A stretch of 17,445 bases of DNA from DASUMF01 sp040510575 (GTDB lineage: Bacteria > Actinomycetota > Acidimicrobiia > IMCC26256 > DASPTH01), in assembly GCA_040510575.1 (NCBI GenBank), contig JBEVIU010000107.1, positions 1 to 17,445 of the forward strand, given 5' to 3'. Below, piece by piece: positions 1 to 6,978 of the stretch; within the stretch, counting starts at the first letter, position 1, and each line of letters starts with the position of its first letter. The notes beneath the pieces were generated by a model that was not told where the DNA came from, did no database searches, and worked only from the letters and a program-made list of their open reading frames with translations. The position numbers and the translations under genes are program-made.

Positions 1-354
1 CTCGGGTGGTTCGACCACCTCGCCGGCGGGCGCGCCGTGGCGCGATCGGGCGGATCCGAACCCGCGCGCGAGGTGAACCAGGCGGCGATCGCGGCGATGG
101 CGGAGATCGGGATCGACATCTCGCGCGAGTTCCCGAAGCCGTGGACCGACGAGATCGTGCGGGCCGCCGATGTTGTCGTCACGATGGGCTGCGGCGACGC
201 CTGCCCGCGCTTCCCCGGCAAGCGCTACGAAGACTGGCTGCTGGAGGACCCCGCAGGCCAGAGCATCGACGCGGTGCGCCCGATCCGCGACGAGATCGGC
301 CGACGCGTCCGTGCGCTCCTCGCCAGCCTGGGCGTCGAAGCGACGCCTGCTTGA
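1..354 (+). CDS. arsC: Arsenate reductase, LMW-phosphatase fold (3' part only)
   Basis: This is the C-terminal 117 residues of a low-molecular-weight-phosphatase-fold arsenate reductase. The frame is open from base 1, so the start and the N-terminal CX5R catalytic loop lie outside the window. Visible family features are the segment GSEPA followed by VN, the stretch GIDIS-REFPKP, the redox motif TMGCGDACP, which carries the two cysteines that form the intramolecular disulphide relay in this family, and the ending DPAGQ..AVRPIRDEI. The family reduces arsenate to arsenite in the cytoplasm using thioredoxin or mycothiol/mycoredoxin. No other ars gene is visible on this side. The downstream gene begins 8 bp after the stop and may be cotranscribed. 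A tyrosine phosphatase is the alternative reading, but the GCGDACP motif favours the reductase. Confidence 0.9.
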   Translation, partial: LGWFDHLAGGRAVARSGGSEPAREVNQAAIAAMAEIGIDISREFPKPWTDEIVRAADVVVTMGCGDACPRFPGKRYEDWLLEDPAGQSIDAVRPIRDEIGRRVRALLASLGVEATPA

Positions 355-362
355 CTGATCGC

Positions 363-578
363 ATGGCGGTCACGATCTACGGCGTCTGCGCCGTCACCTT
401 CATGATGGTCATGTACGCGATGGAATCGCGCGGCCCACGATTCGTGCTCGGGTTCGCGGTCGGCTGCGTGCTCTCGAGCGTGTACGGCTTCCTCTCCGGT
501 GCCTGGCCGTTCGGCGTCGTGGAGCTGATCTGGGCCGGCGTGGCGCTGCGCCGGTACCGTCAACCGCTCACCGCGTGA
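363..578 (+). CDS. Small membrane protein (71 aa), unknown function
   Basis: This is a 71-residue protein with two hydrophobic stretches, roughly residues 4-18 and 27-63, the second probably forming two short spans around WPFGVVELIW. The polar turn ESRGPRF separates them, and the C-terminus is basic (RRYRQ), which would favour a cytoplasmic tail. I chose the ATG at 363 because it lies just after the arsC stop and gives a compact membrane protein; the longer open frame upstream runs through arsC and is arginine-rich noise. There is no clear Shine-Dalgarno sequence, so translation may depend on coupling to arsC. Similar small proteins with an ESR..F.LGFA core occur in actinobacteria as I remember them, but I know of no assigned function. 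Confidence 0.7.
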   Translation: MAVTIYGVCAVTFMMVMYAMESRGPRFVLGFAVGCVLSSVYGFLSGAWPFGVVELIWAGVALRRYRQPLTA

Positions 579-615
579 CCGAGTCGGTCGAGCGGCCGCT
601 CTCGACCGGGCTCTG

Positions 616-1035
616 ATGCGCATCTTCTTCGACGTCGACCTCACCATCATCGGTCAGGACGGCTCGCTCCGGCCCGGCACGCGACAGCTCTTCCTCCGCC
701 TCGTCGACGAGGGTCACGAGGTGTACGTCTGGTCGGGGTTCGGCGAGCGGTGGGACGACCTCCGCCGTCACGACCTCCACGAGATCGTGCACGGCGTCTA
801 CCGCAAGCCGCTGACGCGCATGTACGCGAGTCACGAGGAATGGGGTCTGCCCTTCCGGCCCGACTTCGTCGTCGACGACCATCCGGGGCCCGCGGTGTAC
901 ATGGGCGGCATCAACGTCGAGCCCTACATCGACCGCCATGCCGCGGCGACCGACAAGGAGATGGACCGCGTCTACGAGGCGATCGTCGTGGCGCTCGAGC
1001 GTCGGGCGTGCGATGAAGGCCAGCCCGGCACGTAG
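616..1035 (+). CDS. HAD-superfamily-like hydrolase, compact
   Basis: This is a 139-residue protein with the haloacid dehalogenase motif set. Motif I is FDVDLT at residues 5-10 (nucleophile D6, acid/base D8). A motif II serine sits in VWSG (S40), a candidate motif III lysine at K64, and the motif IV acidic pair is D87-D88 in FVVDDHPG. The protein is essentially a bare core with no room for a cap domain, so a phosphatase acting on a large or accessible substrate is plausible; the substrate cannot be read. It lies 37 bp after the membrane protein and 40 bp before the peroxiredoxin on the same strand. No strong ribosome binding site precedes the ATG. The motifs make the strand and frame choice secure, while catalytic activity is inference. 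Confidence 0.8.
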   Translation: MRIFFDVDLTIIGQDGSLRPGTRQLFLRLVDEGHEVYVWSGFGERWDDLRRHDLHEIVHGVYRKPLTRMYASHEEWGLPFRPDFVVDDHPGPAVYMGGINVEPYIDRHAAATDKEMDRVYEAIVVALERRACDEGQPGT

Positions 1036-1075
1036 CCTGCGACTCGGACCACCCCCCAGGCCCCAGGAGACTCCC

Positions 1076-1534
1076 ATGCCCGGTGTCGGCGACATCGCCC
1101 CCGATTTCACGCTCAAGGACCAGGCCGGCAACGAGGTCACGCTCTCGGCGCTGCGCGGCAAGCCGGTGGTGATCGTCTTCTACCCGTTCACCTTCACCGG
1201 GGTGTGCGAGGGCGAGCTGTGCGAGATACGCGACAACCCGGGCGCCTTCGAGCACGCCGGCGCGCAGGTGCTCGCGATCAGCTGCGACAGCCGTCACGCA
1301 CAGCGCGTGTGGGCCGAGCGGGAGGGCTACACCTTCCCGCTCCTCTCCGACTTCTGGCCCCACGGCGCGGTCGCGAAGGACTACGGCGTGTTCAACGACA
1401 CGCTGGGCTGCGCGAACCGCGCCACATTCGTGCTCGACGCCGAGGGCACGATCACGAGCACCTTCTCGTCGCCCGATCTCGGCACGCCCCGCGCCAAGGC
1501 CGAGTACGAAGCAGCACTCGCGAAGGTCGCGTAG
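1076..1534 (+). CDS. AhpE/Bcp-type peroxiredoxin
   Basis: This is a 152-residue thioredoxin-fold thiol peroxidase that would reduce hydrogen peroxide, organic peroxides or peroxynitrite in the cytoplasm. The sequence begins with the family pattern G..APDFTL, then carries the PxxxTxxC active site YPFTFTGVC with peroxidatic C44. The segments PLLSDFWPHGAV and YGVFN are very AhpE-like. Unlike the single-cysteine AhpE as I recall it, a second cysteine at C49 gives the C-x4-C spacing used by atypical 2-Cys Bcp/PrxQ proteins; further cysteines lie in ISCD and LGCANR. A good ribosome binding site, AGGAGA at 1065-1070, lies five bases before the ATG and fixes the start. The electron donor cannot be seen. 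Confidence 0.92.
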   Translation: MPGVGDIAPDFTLKDQAGNEVTLSALRGKPVVIVFYPFTFTGVCEGELCEIRDNPGAFEHAGAQVLAISCDSRHAQRVWAEREGYTFPLLSDFWPHGAVAKDYGVFNDTLGCANRATFVLDAEGTITSTFSSPDLGTPRAKAEYEAALAKVA

Positions 1535-1662
1535 CGCCTCCTCGCGTCGACGTTGCCGCGCTCGACCAAGGGCGCGACCTGACGCGATCCACTCAGCTCG
1601 GCTTCACCTCGTGTTCGTGCTCGCGCAACGTCGGCGACAACTCGCGCGTCGAGACTGTCGGC

Positions 1663-2259
1663 ATGACCACCTACCGGCTCCGACTCGAGTCTCCGTTCCG
1701 AGCTGATGCTCGGGCGGAGACGGCGAATGCGCTCGATGCATTGGGCGGCGACATCATCTCCGTCGACCTGCGCGAGGTCGACGGGCACCGCGCGATCGAC
1801 GAGGTCGTCGTGATGTTCCCTGACGATCCCGGCAGTCCGACGTTGAGTCGCGCATTGGAGCACGAGCCCGCGACGTTGTTGTCGTCGCAACGTTGCGAGC
1901 CGCACGAACCGATCACGCGAGCGCGCGCGTGGGCCGCGGACTCCGACGACGACACCGACCTGGTGGAGAAGCTCTCCTCGGCGTGTCCACTCTCCACGGT
2001 GTCGATCCGACCCGCGACGGAAGCGCGCGCGCTGCCCGTCGTGCAGATGGCCTTGGACCGCGGCGGGCCGGTCGCCCTCCGGTGCGCTCCGACTGCGGCG
2101 CACCCAGCGCCGAGCGACCGGTCCTCGGCCTGGCTCCTTGCCGTGCCCGACCGGTATCCGGACGCGGACGCGGTGGCGCTGCTCGTCCGTCCGGTCTCCT
2201 TGCGATTCACCGCGGGCGAGGCGGCTCGCGTCGGAGTCCTCATGGCAGGCACGCGCTAG
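1663..2259 (+). CDS. ACT-domain amino-acid-binding-like protein
   Basis: This is a 198-residue protein. Residues 1-75 read as an ACT domain, with an opening beta strand TYRLRLES, a helix ETANALDALGGDI, then ISVDLREVDG and a strand AIDEVVVMFP. The remainder, roughly 80-198, is a less conserved region with a later strand SAWLLAVPDR and a closing helix LRFTAGEAARVGVLM, and may be a second degenerate sensory module. ACT domains bind amino acids and regulate enzymes; here there is no attached catalytic domain, so a stand-alone regulatory role is inferred. The ATG at 1663 starts exactly at the domain, although the frame stays open upstream through antisense-like noise. The gene sits 128 bp after the peroxiredoxin and converges on the response regulator gene. 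A long minus-strand frame over the same bases has no recognisable domain. Confidence 0.75.
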   Translation: MTTYRLRLESPFRADARAETANALDALGGDIISVDLREVDGHRAIDEVVVMFPDDPGSPTLSRALEHEPATLLSSQRCEPHEPITRARAWAADSDDDTDLVEKLSSACPLSTVSIRPATEARALPVVQMALDRGGPVALRCAPTAAHPAPSDRSSAWLLAVPDRYPDADAVALLVRPVSLRFTAGEAARVGVLMAGTR

Positions 2260-2268
2260 CTGCGAGGG

Positions 2269-2281
2269 CCGCCGCGGGCGG
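2269..2281. terminator. Short GC hairpin between convergent genes (weak)
   Basis: CCGCC and GGCGG form a 5-bp stem around a 3-base loop in the 38-bp gap between the convergent ACT gene and response regulator gene. There is no U-tract. It may help termination in either direction, but a stem this short can occur by chance at this GC content. Confidence 0.25.
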
Positions 2282-2297
2282 TGAAGGAACCCGAACG

Positions 2298-3002
2298 TCA
2301 GACCCGCTCGTAGCGGTATCCCACACCCCGCACGGTGACGATCCGCTCCGGATGCGTCGGATCTTCCTCGACCTTCGCCCGCAGCCGCTTGACGTGCACG
2401 TCCAGCGTCTTCGTGTCGCCGTAGTAGTTCGGTCCCCACACCCGGTCGATGAGCACGTCACGCGTGAGGACCCGGCCGGCGTTGGCGAGCAGCAGCTCCA
2501 GGAGCTCGAATTCCTTGAGCGGCAAGGCGACCTGCTCGCCGTGCACGCGCACCTCGTGACGGCCCGCGTCGAGCCGCACGTCACCGATCTCGAGCACCTC
2601 GCCGTGGTGCGCGACGGCGCTGCCGTCATCGGCCCGTCCTCGGCGGAGCGCGGCGCGCACCCGAGCGACGAGCTCGCGCAGGCGGAACGGCTTCGTCACG
2701 TAGTCGTCGGCACCCACCTCGAGGCCGACCACTGCATCGATCTCGGCGTTGCGCGCCGTCACCATGATGATCGGCACCTGCGACCGCGTGCGCAGCTCAC
2801 GGCACACGTCGACACCCGAGATCCGGGGCAGCATCACGTCGAGGAGCACCAGTTGTGGACGAACCGCGTCGAACCGCTCGAGCGCCTCCACCCCATCGGC
2901 CGCGACCTCGACGAGGAAGCCCTCGCGCTCGAGCGCGACGCGGAGCGCGTCCCGATACGACTGCTCGTCGTCGACCACCAAGATCAAGGGGGCTTCGACC
3001 AT
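2298..3002 (-). CDS. regX3: OmpR/PhoB-family response regulator, RegX3-like
   Basis: This is a 234-residue two-domain DNA-binding regulator. The receiver domain (about 5-118) has the acidic pair D11-D12, phosphoacceptor D55 in LVLLDVMLP, T82 and the invariant K104 in YVTKPF. The winged-helix output domain (about 135-232) has the family features LKEFELLELLL, LIDRVWG, TLDVHVKRLRAKVE and the closing wing VRGVGYRYE. In actinobacteria this architecture next to a SenX3-type kinase is RegX3, which activates phosphate-starvation genes at PHO boxes. The kinase gene ends in TGATG, so its stop shares one base with this start and the pair is translationally coupled. The pst, pit and phoU genes nearby support a phosphate role over other OmpR-family roles. 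Confidence 0.93.
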   Translation of the reverse strand: MVEAPLILVVDDEQSYRDALRVALEREGFLVEVAADGVEALERFDAVRPQLVLLDVMLPRISGVDVCRELRTRSQVPIIMVTARNAEIDAVVGLEVGADDYVTKPFRLRELVARVRAALRRGRADDGSAVAHHGEVLEIGDVRLDAGRHEVRVHGEQVALPLKEFELLELLLANAGRVLTRDVLIDRVWGPNYYGDTKTLDVHVKRLRAKVEEDPTHPERIVTVRGVGYRYERV

Positions 3003-4123
3003 CAGGCGTGCTTCTGACCGGAGCGGACATCGGGCCGATCACCCGGTCGTGCTGCCGGGAGCGTCAACCGGAACACCGAGCCTGGCCCTTCGATCGATTG
3101 GACCGTGACGTCGCCACCGTGCGCCTGCGCGACGTGACGCACGATGGCAAGGCCGAGGCCGGTGCCACCGGTGTCGCGGCTCCGCGCCTGGTCGACGCGG
3201 TAGAACCGCTCGAAGATGCGTTCGAGGTCACGGCTCGGGATGCCGATGCCCTGGTCGCGCACCGTGATCGACACGCGGTCGTCGTCGACGCTCGTCGAGA
3301 CCTCGATCACGCTGCCGCGCTCCGAGTACTTCACGGCGTTGTCGAGGAGGTTGGTGACCGCGCTCACCACTTGGCGGTGGTCGCACACCATCTGCACGTC
3401 GGGGCTCCGTTCGTGCGCGTCGAGCCCGATCCCTGCTGCGGCCGCGGCGGGACGGACGCGGTCCAGTGCCTCCTCGACGAGGAGATCGGCGCGCAGCAGC
3501 TCTCGCGACGCGGCCTCCTGCACCTCGATCAGGCTGAGATCGAGGAGGTCGTCGACGATCTGGCCGAGGCGGTCGGCCTCCTTGGCCAGTCGTTCAGCGA
3601 GGGGACGCGCGACTGCGGGATCGGTCTCGATCGCAAGCGTCTCCGCCAGCAGCTCGAGCGCCCCGATCGGCGTCTTGAGCTCATGACTCACGTTGGCGAC
3701 GAAGTCGCGTCGAATGTTCTCGACCCGATCGAGGTCGGAGACGTCCTGGATGAGCACGCCTACGCCCAGCTGCACGTCGCTCTCGGTGAGCGGGACGGCA
3801 CGAACCCGCAACACGGAGCGTGGGGGTCCGAACAGCCGCAGCTCCTCCTCGCAACGTTCGCCGGCGCGGGCCCGCTCCATCAGGCCCTTGATCGCCCGTT
3901 CCGCGACCGCGTCGGCATGGCGTGCGTCACGGAATCGGCCCGCGGCCTCATTCCGGAAGACCTCCACCCCATCGCCATCGATCACGATCACGCCCTCGGT
4001 GATCTCGGCGAGGGCGGCGGCCAGTCGGTCTCGTTGCAGGCGGGACCGGCGGCCCGTGGCGACCGCGTCGGTCGCCACCGCTTCGAGCTCGGTCGCCGAC
4101 CGTTGCTCACGACGACGCGTCAT
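3002..4123 (-). CDS. senX3: Sensor histidine kinase, SenX3/PhoR-like, without membrane segments
   Basis: This is a 373-residue kinase. Residues 1-40 form a charged helix, 38-128 a PAS-like sensor domain starting TEGVIVIDGDG, and about 135-205 the HisKA dimerisation domain with phosphoacceptor H147 in FVANVSHELKTP. The HATPase_c domain has N262 in the N box (LLDNAVKYS), DQGIGI at 290-295, a FERFYR F box, and GGTGLGL at 319-325. It autophosphorylates and passes phosphate to the regulator encoded immediately downstream with one-base overlap. Mycobacterial SenX3 begins with two membrane spans; this protein has none. An in-frame stop at 4157-4159, 11 codons upstream of the ATG, rules out a longer version. 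It is therefore probably cytosolic, taking its phosphate signal from PhoU or Pst partners through the PAS domain; that input is inference. Confidence 0.92.
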   Translation of the reverse strand: MTRRREQRSATELEAVATDAVATGRRSRLQRDRLAAALAEITEGVIVIDGDGVEVFRNEAAGRFRDARHADAVAERAIKGLMERARAGERCEEELRLFGPPRSVLRVRAVPLTESDVQLGVGVLIQDVSDLDRVENIRRDFVANVSHELKTPIGALELLAETLAIETDPAVARPLAERLAKEADRLGQIVDDLLDLSLIEVQEAASRELLRADLLVEEALDRVRPAAAAAGIGLDAHERSPDVQMVCDHRQVVSAVTNLLDNAVKYSERGSVIEVSTSVDDDRVSITVRDQGIGIPSRDLERIFERFYRVDQARSRDTGGTGLGLAIVRHVAQAHGGDVTVQSIEGPGSVFRLTLPAARPGDRPDVRSGQKHA

Positions 4124-4190
4124 GGTGTCCCGTTTCGTCGAGGAGTCCTGCGCAGATTACGGTTCCGGCAGTCCACAGACCCGGAAGGAC
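4124..4190. promoter_or_regulatory. Divergent promoter region between senX3-like and DUF47 genes
   Basis: These 67 bp separate two divergent starts and must hold both promoters if neither is read from elsewhere. The locally AT-richer segment around 4153-4163 gives TANNNT-type -10 candidates on each strand: TACGGT on plus, and TAATCT on minus about 30 bases before the kinase ATG. I find no convincing -35 hexamers, no sigma-E-type element of correct spacing and no PHO-box repeat here. The assignment is weak. Confidence 0.3.
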
Positions 4191-4844
4191 ATGGCGGTGC
4201 GGTTCCGGCTCGTCCCTCGCGACGACGGCTTCTTCCCACTCTTCAACGAAGCGGCCGAGAACATTGCCGACTGTGCTCATCGGCTCCGCGAGTTGCTGAA
4301 CCACTTCGCGGCGGACGGTCCCATCGCAACCGGGGCCCACGACCTGGAGAAACTCGCGAACCGCGTGAGCGATTGCGAGCAGCGGGGCGACGACCTCACG
4401 CGCACGATCCTGCGGCGACTCAACTCGAGCTTCGTGACGCCCTTCGACCGCGAAGACATCCACGCGCTCACCGAAGAGCTCGACGACGTGGTCGACGAGA
4501 TGCAGGCGGCAGCCGACCTGCTCGTGCTTCACCGGGTCGAGAAGCCCCTCCCCGAAGTGCGCGACCTCGCGGACATCCTCGTGAAGGCCGCCGAAGCCAA
4601 CATCGCGCTCATCGCCAAGCTCCCGAAGCTGCGCGGGCTCGAGCCCGAGCTCGAAGCGATCGGGCGGCTCGAGTCGGAAGCCGATCGCGTGTACCGCCGT
4701 TCCGTCGCCCGCCTCTTCGGTGGTGAGTTCAAGGCGTTCGCCGTGCTCAAGTGGAAAGACGTCGTCGAGTCGATCGAAGCATCCGTCAACGCGATCGAGA
4801 ACATCTCCGACATCGTCGAGAGCATCGTCCTGAAGCACGCGTAG
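4191..4844 (+). CDS. DUF47 / PhoU-like phosphate transport regulator
   Basis: This is a 217-residue, almost entirely helical protein of the DUF47 (TIGR00153-type) family, which has a PhoU-like fold and usually pairs with PiT permeases. It begins with the characteristic FRLVPRDDGFFPLFNEAA and then shows repeated charged helices, including DCEQRGDDLT, FDREDIHALTEELDDVVDEM and LKWKDVVESIEASVNAIENISDIVE. These carry the E/DxxxD metal-binding pattern expected of PhoU proteins. The PiT gene starts 7 bp after its stop, so the pair almost certainly forms an operon and this protein is the cytosolic control subunit. The start is uncertain: ATG at 4191 lies only two bases after GGAAGG, whereas GTG at 4197 has better spacing and would give the canonical start V/M-RFRL. 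Confidence 0.9.
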   Translation: MAVRFRLVPRDDGFFPLFNEAAENIADCAHRLRELLNHFAADGPIATGAHDLEKLANRVSDCEQRGDDLTRTILRRLNSSFVTPFDREDIHALTEELDDVVDEMQAAADLLVLHRVEKPLPEVRDLADILVKAAEANIALIAKLPKLRGLEPELEAIGRLESEADRVYRRSVARLFGGEFKAFAVLKWKDVVESIEASVNAIENISDIVESIVLKHA

Positions 4845-4851
4845 CGCATCC

Positions 4852-5844
4852 GTGGAAACCCTGGCAATCGTCACCGTCGTGGTCGTCGCGCTCGGCTTCG
4901 ACTTCGTCAATGGCTTCCACGACGCCGCCAACTCGATCGCTACTGTCGTGTCGACGCGCGTGCTTTCGCCACGGCTCGCCGTGGCCTGGGCGGCCTTCTT
5001 CAACTTCGCGGCCTTCCTCGTGTTCGGCACCAAAGTCGCGGACTCGATCGCCAACGACGTCGTCAACCAGGACGTCATCTCGATCGGTCTGATCTTCGCG
5101 GCGCTCGTCGGCGCGATCCTGTGGAGCCTCTTCACGTTCTTCCTCGGGCTGCCCACCTCGTCGTCGCACGCGCTCATCGGCGGCATGGCCGGCGCCGCCG
5201 TCGCGAAAGCCGGGTTCAGCGTGCTCGTCTGGGAGGGGCTGCGCACGATCGCAGTGTTCATCGTGCTCGCACCGCTCGCGGGCCTCGCGTTCTCGTTCGT
5301 CCTGATGGTGATCGTGGCCTGGGTCTCGCACCGGTACCAACGGGTGGAACGGCTCAACAAGGGCTTCCGCGTCGGCCAGCTCTTCTCCGCCGGTGCGTAC
5401 AGCCTCGGGCACGGCGCCAACGATGCCCAGAAGACCATGGGCGTGATTCTCGCCCTCCTCGTGGCCACCGGAGAAGTGAACAAGGGGTCCGATGTCCCGC
5501 TCTGGGTGGTGCTGTCCGCGCACACCGCGATCGCGCTCGGCACGCTGACCGGCGGGTGGCGCATCGTCAGGACCATGGGCACCAAGCTCACCCGACTCCA
5601 GCCCGTGGGCGGGATGTGCGCGGAGTCCTCCGCGGCCGGCACGCTCTTCTTCACCTCGGCCGTCGGCATCCCGGTGTCGACGACCCACACCATCACCGGG
5701 GGCATCGTCGGCGTCGGTGCCAGCCAGCGACTGTCCGCCGTCCGTTGGGGCGTCGCGCGCCGGGTGGTCTGGGCGTGGGTCTTCACCATTCCTGGCGCGG
5801 CGATCGTCGCGGCGGGCGCGTACGCAGTGGTCGCGGCGTTCTGA
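4852..5844 (+). CDS. pit: Low-affinity inorganic phosphate transporter (PiT family)
   Basis: This is a 330-residue polytopic permease that would import phosphate with protons or as a metal-phosphate complex. Both internally duplicated PiT signatures are present: GFDFVNGFHDAANSIATVV near residues 15-33, and SLGHGANDAQKTMGVI near 184-199. Around ten hydrophobic segments are visible, with SSSHALIGG and STTHTITGGIVGVG as the paired family loops. The length is typical of short bacterial PiT proteins. The start is GTG with no obvious Shine-Dalgarno, consistent with coupling to the DUF47 gene 7 bp upstream. Its own stop overlaps the next ATG by one base (TGATG). With the pst operon nearby, the organism encodes both constitutive-type and starvation-type phosphate uptake in one locus. 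Confidence 0.95.
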   Translation: METLAIVTVVVVALGFDFVNGFHDAANSIATVVSTRVLSPRLAVAWAAFFNFAAFLVFGTKVADSIANDVVNQDVISIGLIFAALVGAILWSLFTFFLGLPTSSSHALIGGMAGAAVAKAGFSVLVWEGLRTIAVFIVLAPLAGLAFSFVLMVIVAWVSHRYQRVERLNKGFRVGQLFSAGAYSLGHGANDAQKTMGVILALLVATGEVNKGSDVPLWVVLSAHTAIALGTLTGGWRIVRTMGTKLTRLQPVGGMCAESSAAGTLFFTSAVGIPVSTTHTITGGIVGVGASQRLSAVRWGVARRVVWAWVFTIPGAAIVAAGAYAVVAAF

Positions 5845-6017
5845 TGCATCGCCGAGCAATCTTCTTCCTCGTTGCGGCACTGGTGTGCGCGCTGTTGGTG
5901 CCCGCGACGCCGTCCGGGATCCGATGGTTCTCGGTGATGCTCGCGGCGGTGTACCTCGTGCTCGCCGCCGCCTCCTGGCTCGACAGTTGGTCTCGCGATC
6001 GACACGGCGACACGTGA
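5844..6017 (+). CDS. Tiny membrane protein (57 aa) coupled to pit
   Basis: This is a 57-residue protein with two probable membrane spans, about 5-21 (AIFFLVAALVCALLV) and 28-45 (FSVMLAAVYLVLAAASW), joined by a short PATPSG turn and ending in the charged tail SWSRDRHGDT. Its ATG overlaps the pit stop codon by one base, so it is probably translated only by coupling after pit. That arrangement argues it is real despite its size and suggests a role as an accessory subunit or stabiliser of the permease; this is inference. It ends 14 bp before the convergent pstB stop. I recognise no family. Confidence 0.6.
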   Translation: MHRRAIFFLVAALVCALLVPATPSGIRWFSVMLAAVYLVLAAASWLDSWSRDRHGDT

Positions 6018-6031
6018 TCGGTCGGCGACGA

Positions 6032-6961
6032 TCAGCCGAACCGTCCGGTGATGTACCCCTCGGTGCGGGGATCGCTCGGTGCGGTGAACAGCTTCTCGGT
6101 GACGTCGTACTCGACGAGACGACCGACCCGACGGCCCTCGTCGTCGGCCTCGGCGGTGAAGAACGCGGTGCGGTCGGAGACGCGCGCCGCCTGCTGCATG
6201 TTGTGCGTGACGATCACGATCGTGAACTCGCGCTTGAGCTCCTCCATGAGGTCTTCGATGCGCGCGGTCGCGATCGGGTCGAGCGCGGAGCACGGCTCGT
6301 CCATGAGCACCACGTCGGGCTCGACGGCGAGCGCGCGCGCGATGCACAGCCGCTGCTGCTGACCGCCGGACAACGAGAGGCCACTGTGCTTGAGCTTGTC
6401 CTTCACCTCGTCCCAGAGCGCAGCACGTGTCAGCGCGTGCTCGACGATGTCGTGCATTTCCGAGCGTTTGCGACCGTTGAGCTTCGGTCCGTACGCGACG
6501 TTCTCGAAGATGGTCTTGGGGAACGGGTTCGGCTTCTGGAACACCATCCCGATGCGCCGGCGCACCTCTGCCGAGTCGACCTTCGATCCGTAGAGGTCCT
6601 CACCGTGGTACGTGACCGTGCCACCCACCACCGCGCCGGGGGTGAGGTCGTGCATGCGGTTGAGCGTTCGCAACACGGTGGTCTTGCCGCACCCGGACGG
6701 TCCGATGAACGCCGTGATCTCGTTGGCCGCGATGTCGAGCGCGACATCGTGCACGGCGAGGTGGCCGCTGTAGTGCACCTGCAGCTCACGAAGCTGGAAG
6801 ACGACCTCCCGCTGCTCCTCGGGCACCTCGTCGGTGCCCTCATCGCGGTGGTGCGGCACCACGACGTGGATGCCGTCGGGCGCGCCGTGGGGCGCGCCGG
6901 TGTCGTCGGGCAACGTCACCACGGGATCGACAGTAGTGGTCAGGTCTTGGACGGTCTGCAT
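6032..6961 (-). CDS. pstB: Phosphate ABC transporter ATP-binding protein PstB
   Basis: This is the ATPase of the high-affinity phosphate importer. Using the ATG at 6961 it has 309 residues, with Walker A GPSGCGKTT at 87-95, Q loop FQKPNPFP near 141, ABC signature LSGGQQQR at 197-204, Walker B VVLMDEP at 217-223, and the switch histidine H253 in VTHN. MHDLTPG and SALDPIAT are typical of PstB. The start at 6961 has a clear GGGAGAG ribosome binding site four bases upstream; the ATG at 6982 would overlap the pstA stop as ATGA but lacks one. Either choice leaves roughly 50 extra N-terminal residues, rich in D, P and H, before the normal PstB beginning near VFQLREL. It works with PstA, PstC and PstS, encoded upstream. 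Confidence 0.95.
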   Translation of the reverse strand: MQTVQDLTTTVDPVVTLPDDTGAPHGAPDGIHVVVPHHRDEGTDEVPEEQREVVFQLRELQVHYSGHLAVHDVALDIAANEITAFIGPSGCGKTTVLRTLNRMHDLTPGAVVGGTVTYHGEDLYGSKVDSAEVRRRIGMVFQKPNPFPKTIFENVAYGPKLNGRKRSEMHDIVEHALTRAALWDEVKDKLKHSGLSLSGGQQQRLCIARALAVEPDVVLMDEPCSALDPIATARIEDLMEELKREFTIVIVTHNMQQAARVSDRTAFFTAEADDEGRRVGRLVEYDVTEKLFTAPSDPRTEGYITGRFG

Positions 6962-6978
6962 GTCTCTCCCAGGATTGC

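Noticed and set aside
1381..2439. A 352-residue minus-strand frame opposite the ACT gene
   Set aside because: Arginine-rich with no recognisable motif, and it overlaps the response regulator and peroxiredoxin genes; the plus-strand frame has a readable ACT domain.
4107..6347. A 746-residue open frame on the minus strand
   Set aside because: It is the antisense shadow of the DUF47 and pit genes and the start of the pstB region: low-complexity R/T/S/A residues, no domain, and both plus-strand genes have full family motifs.
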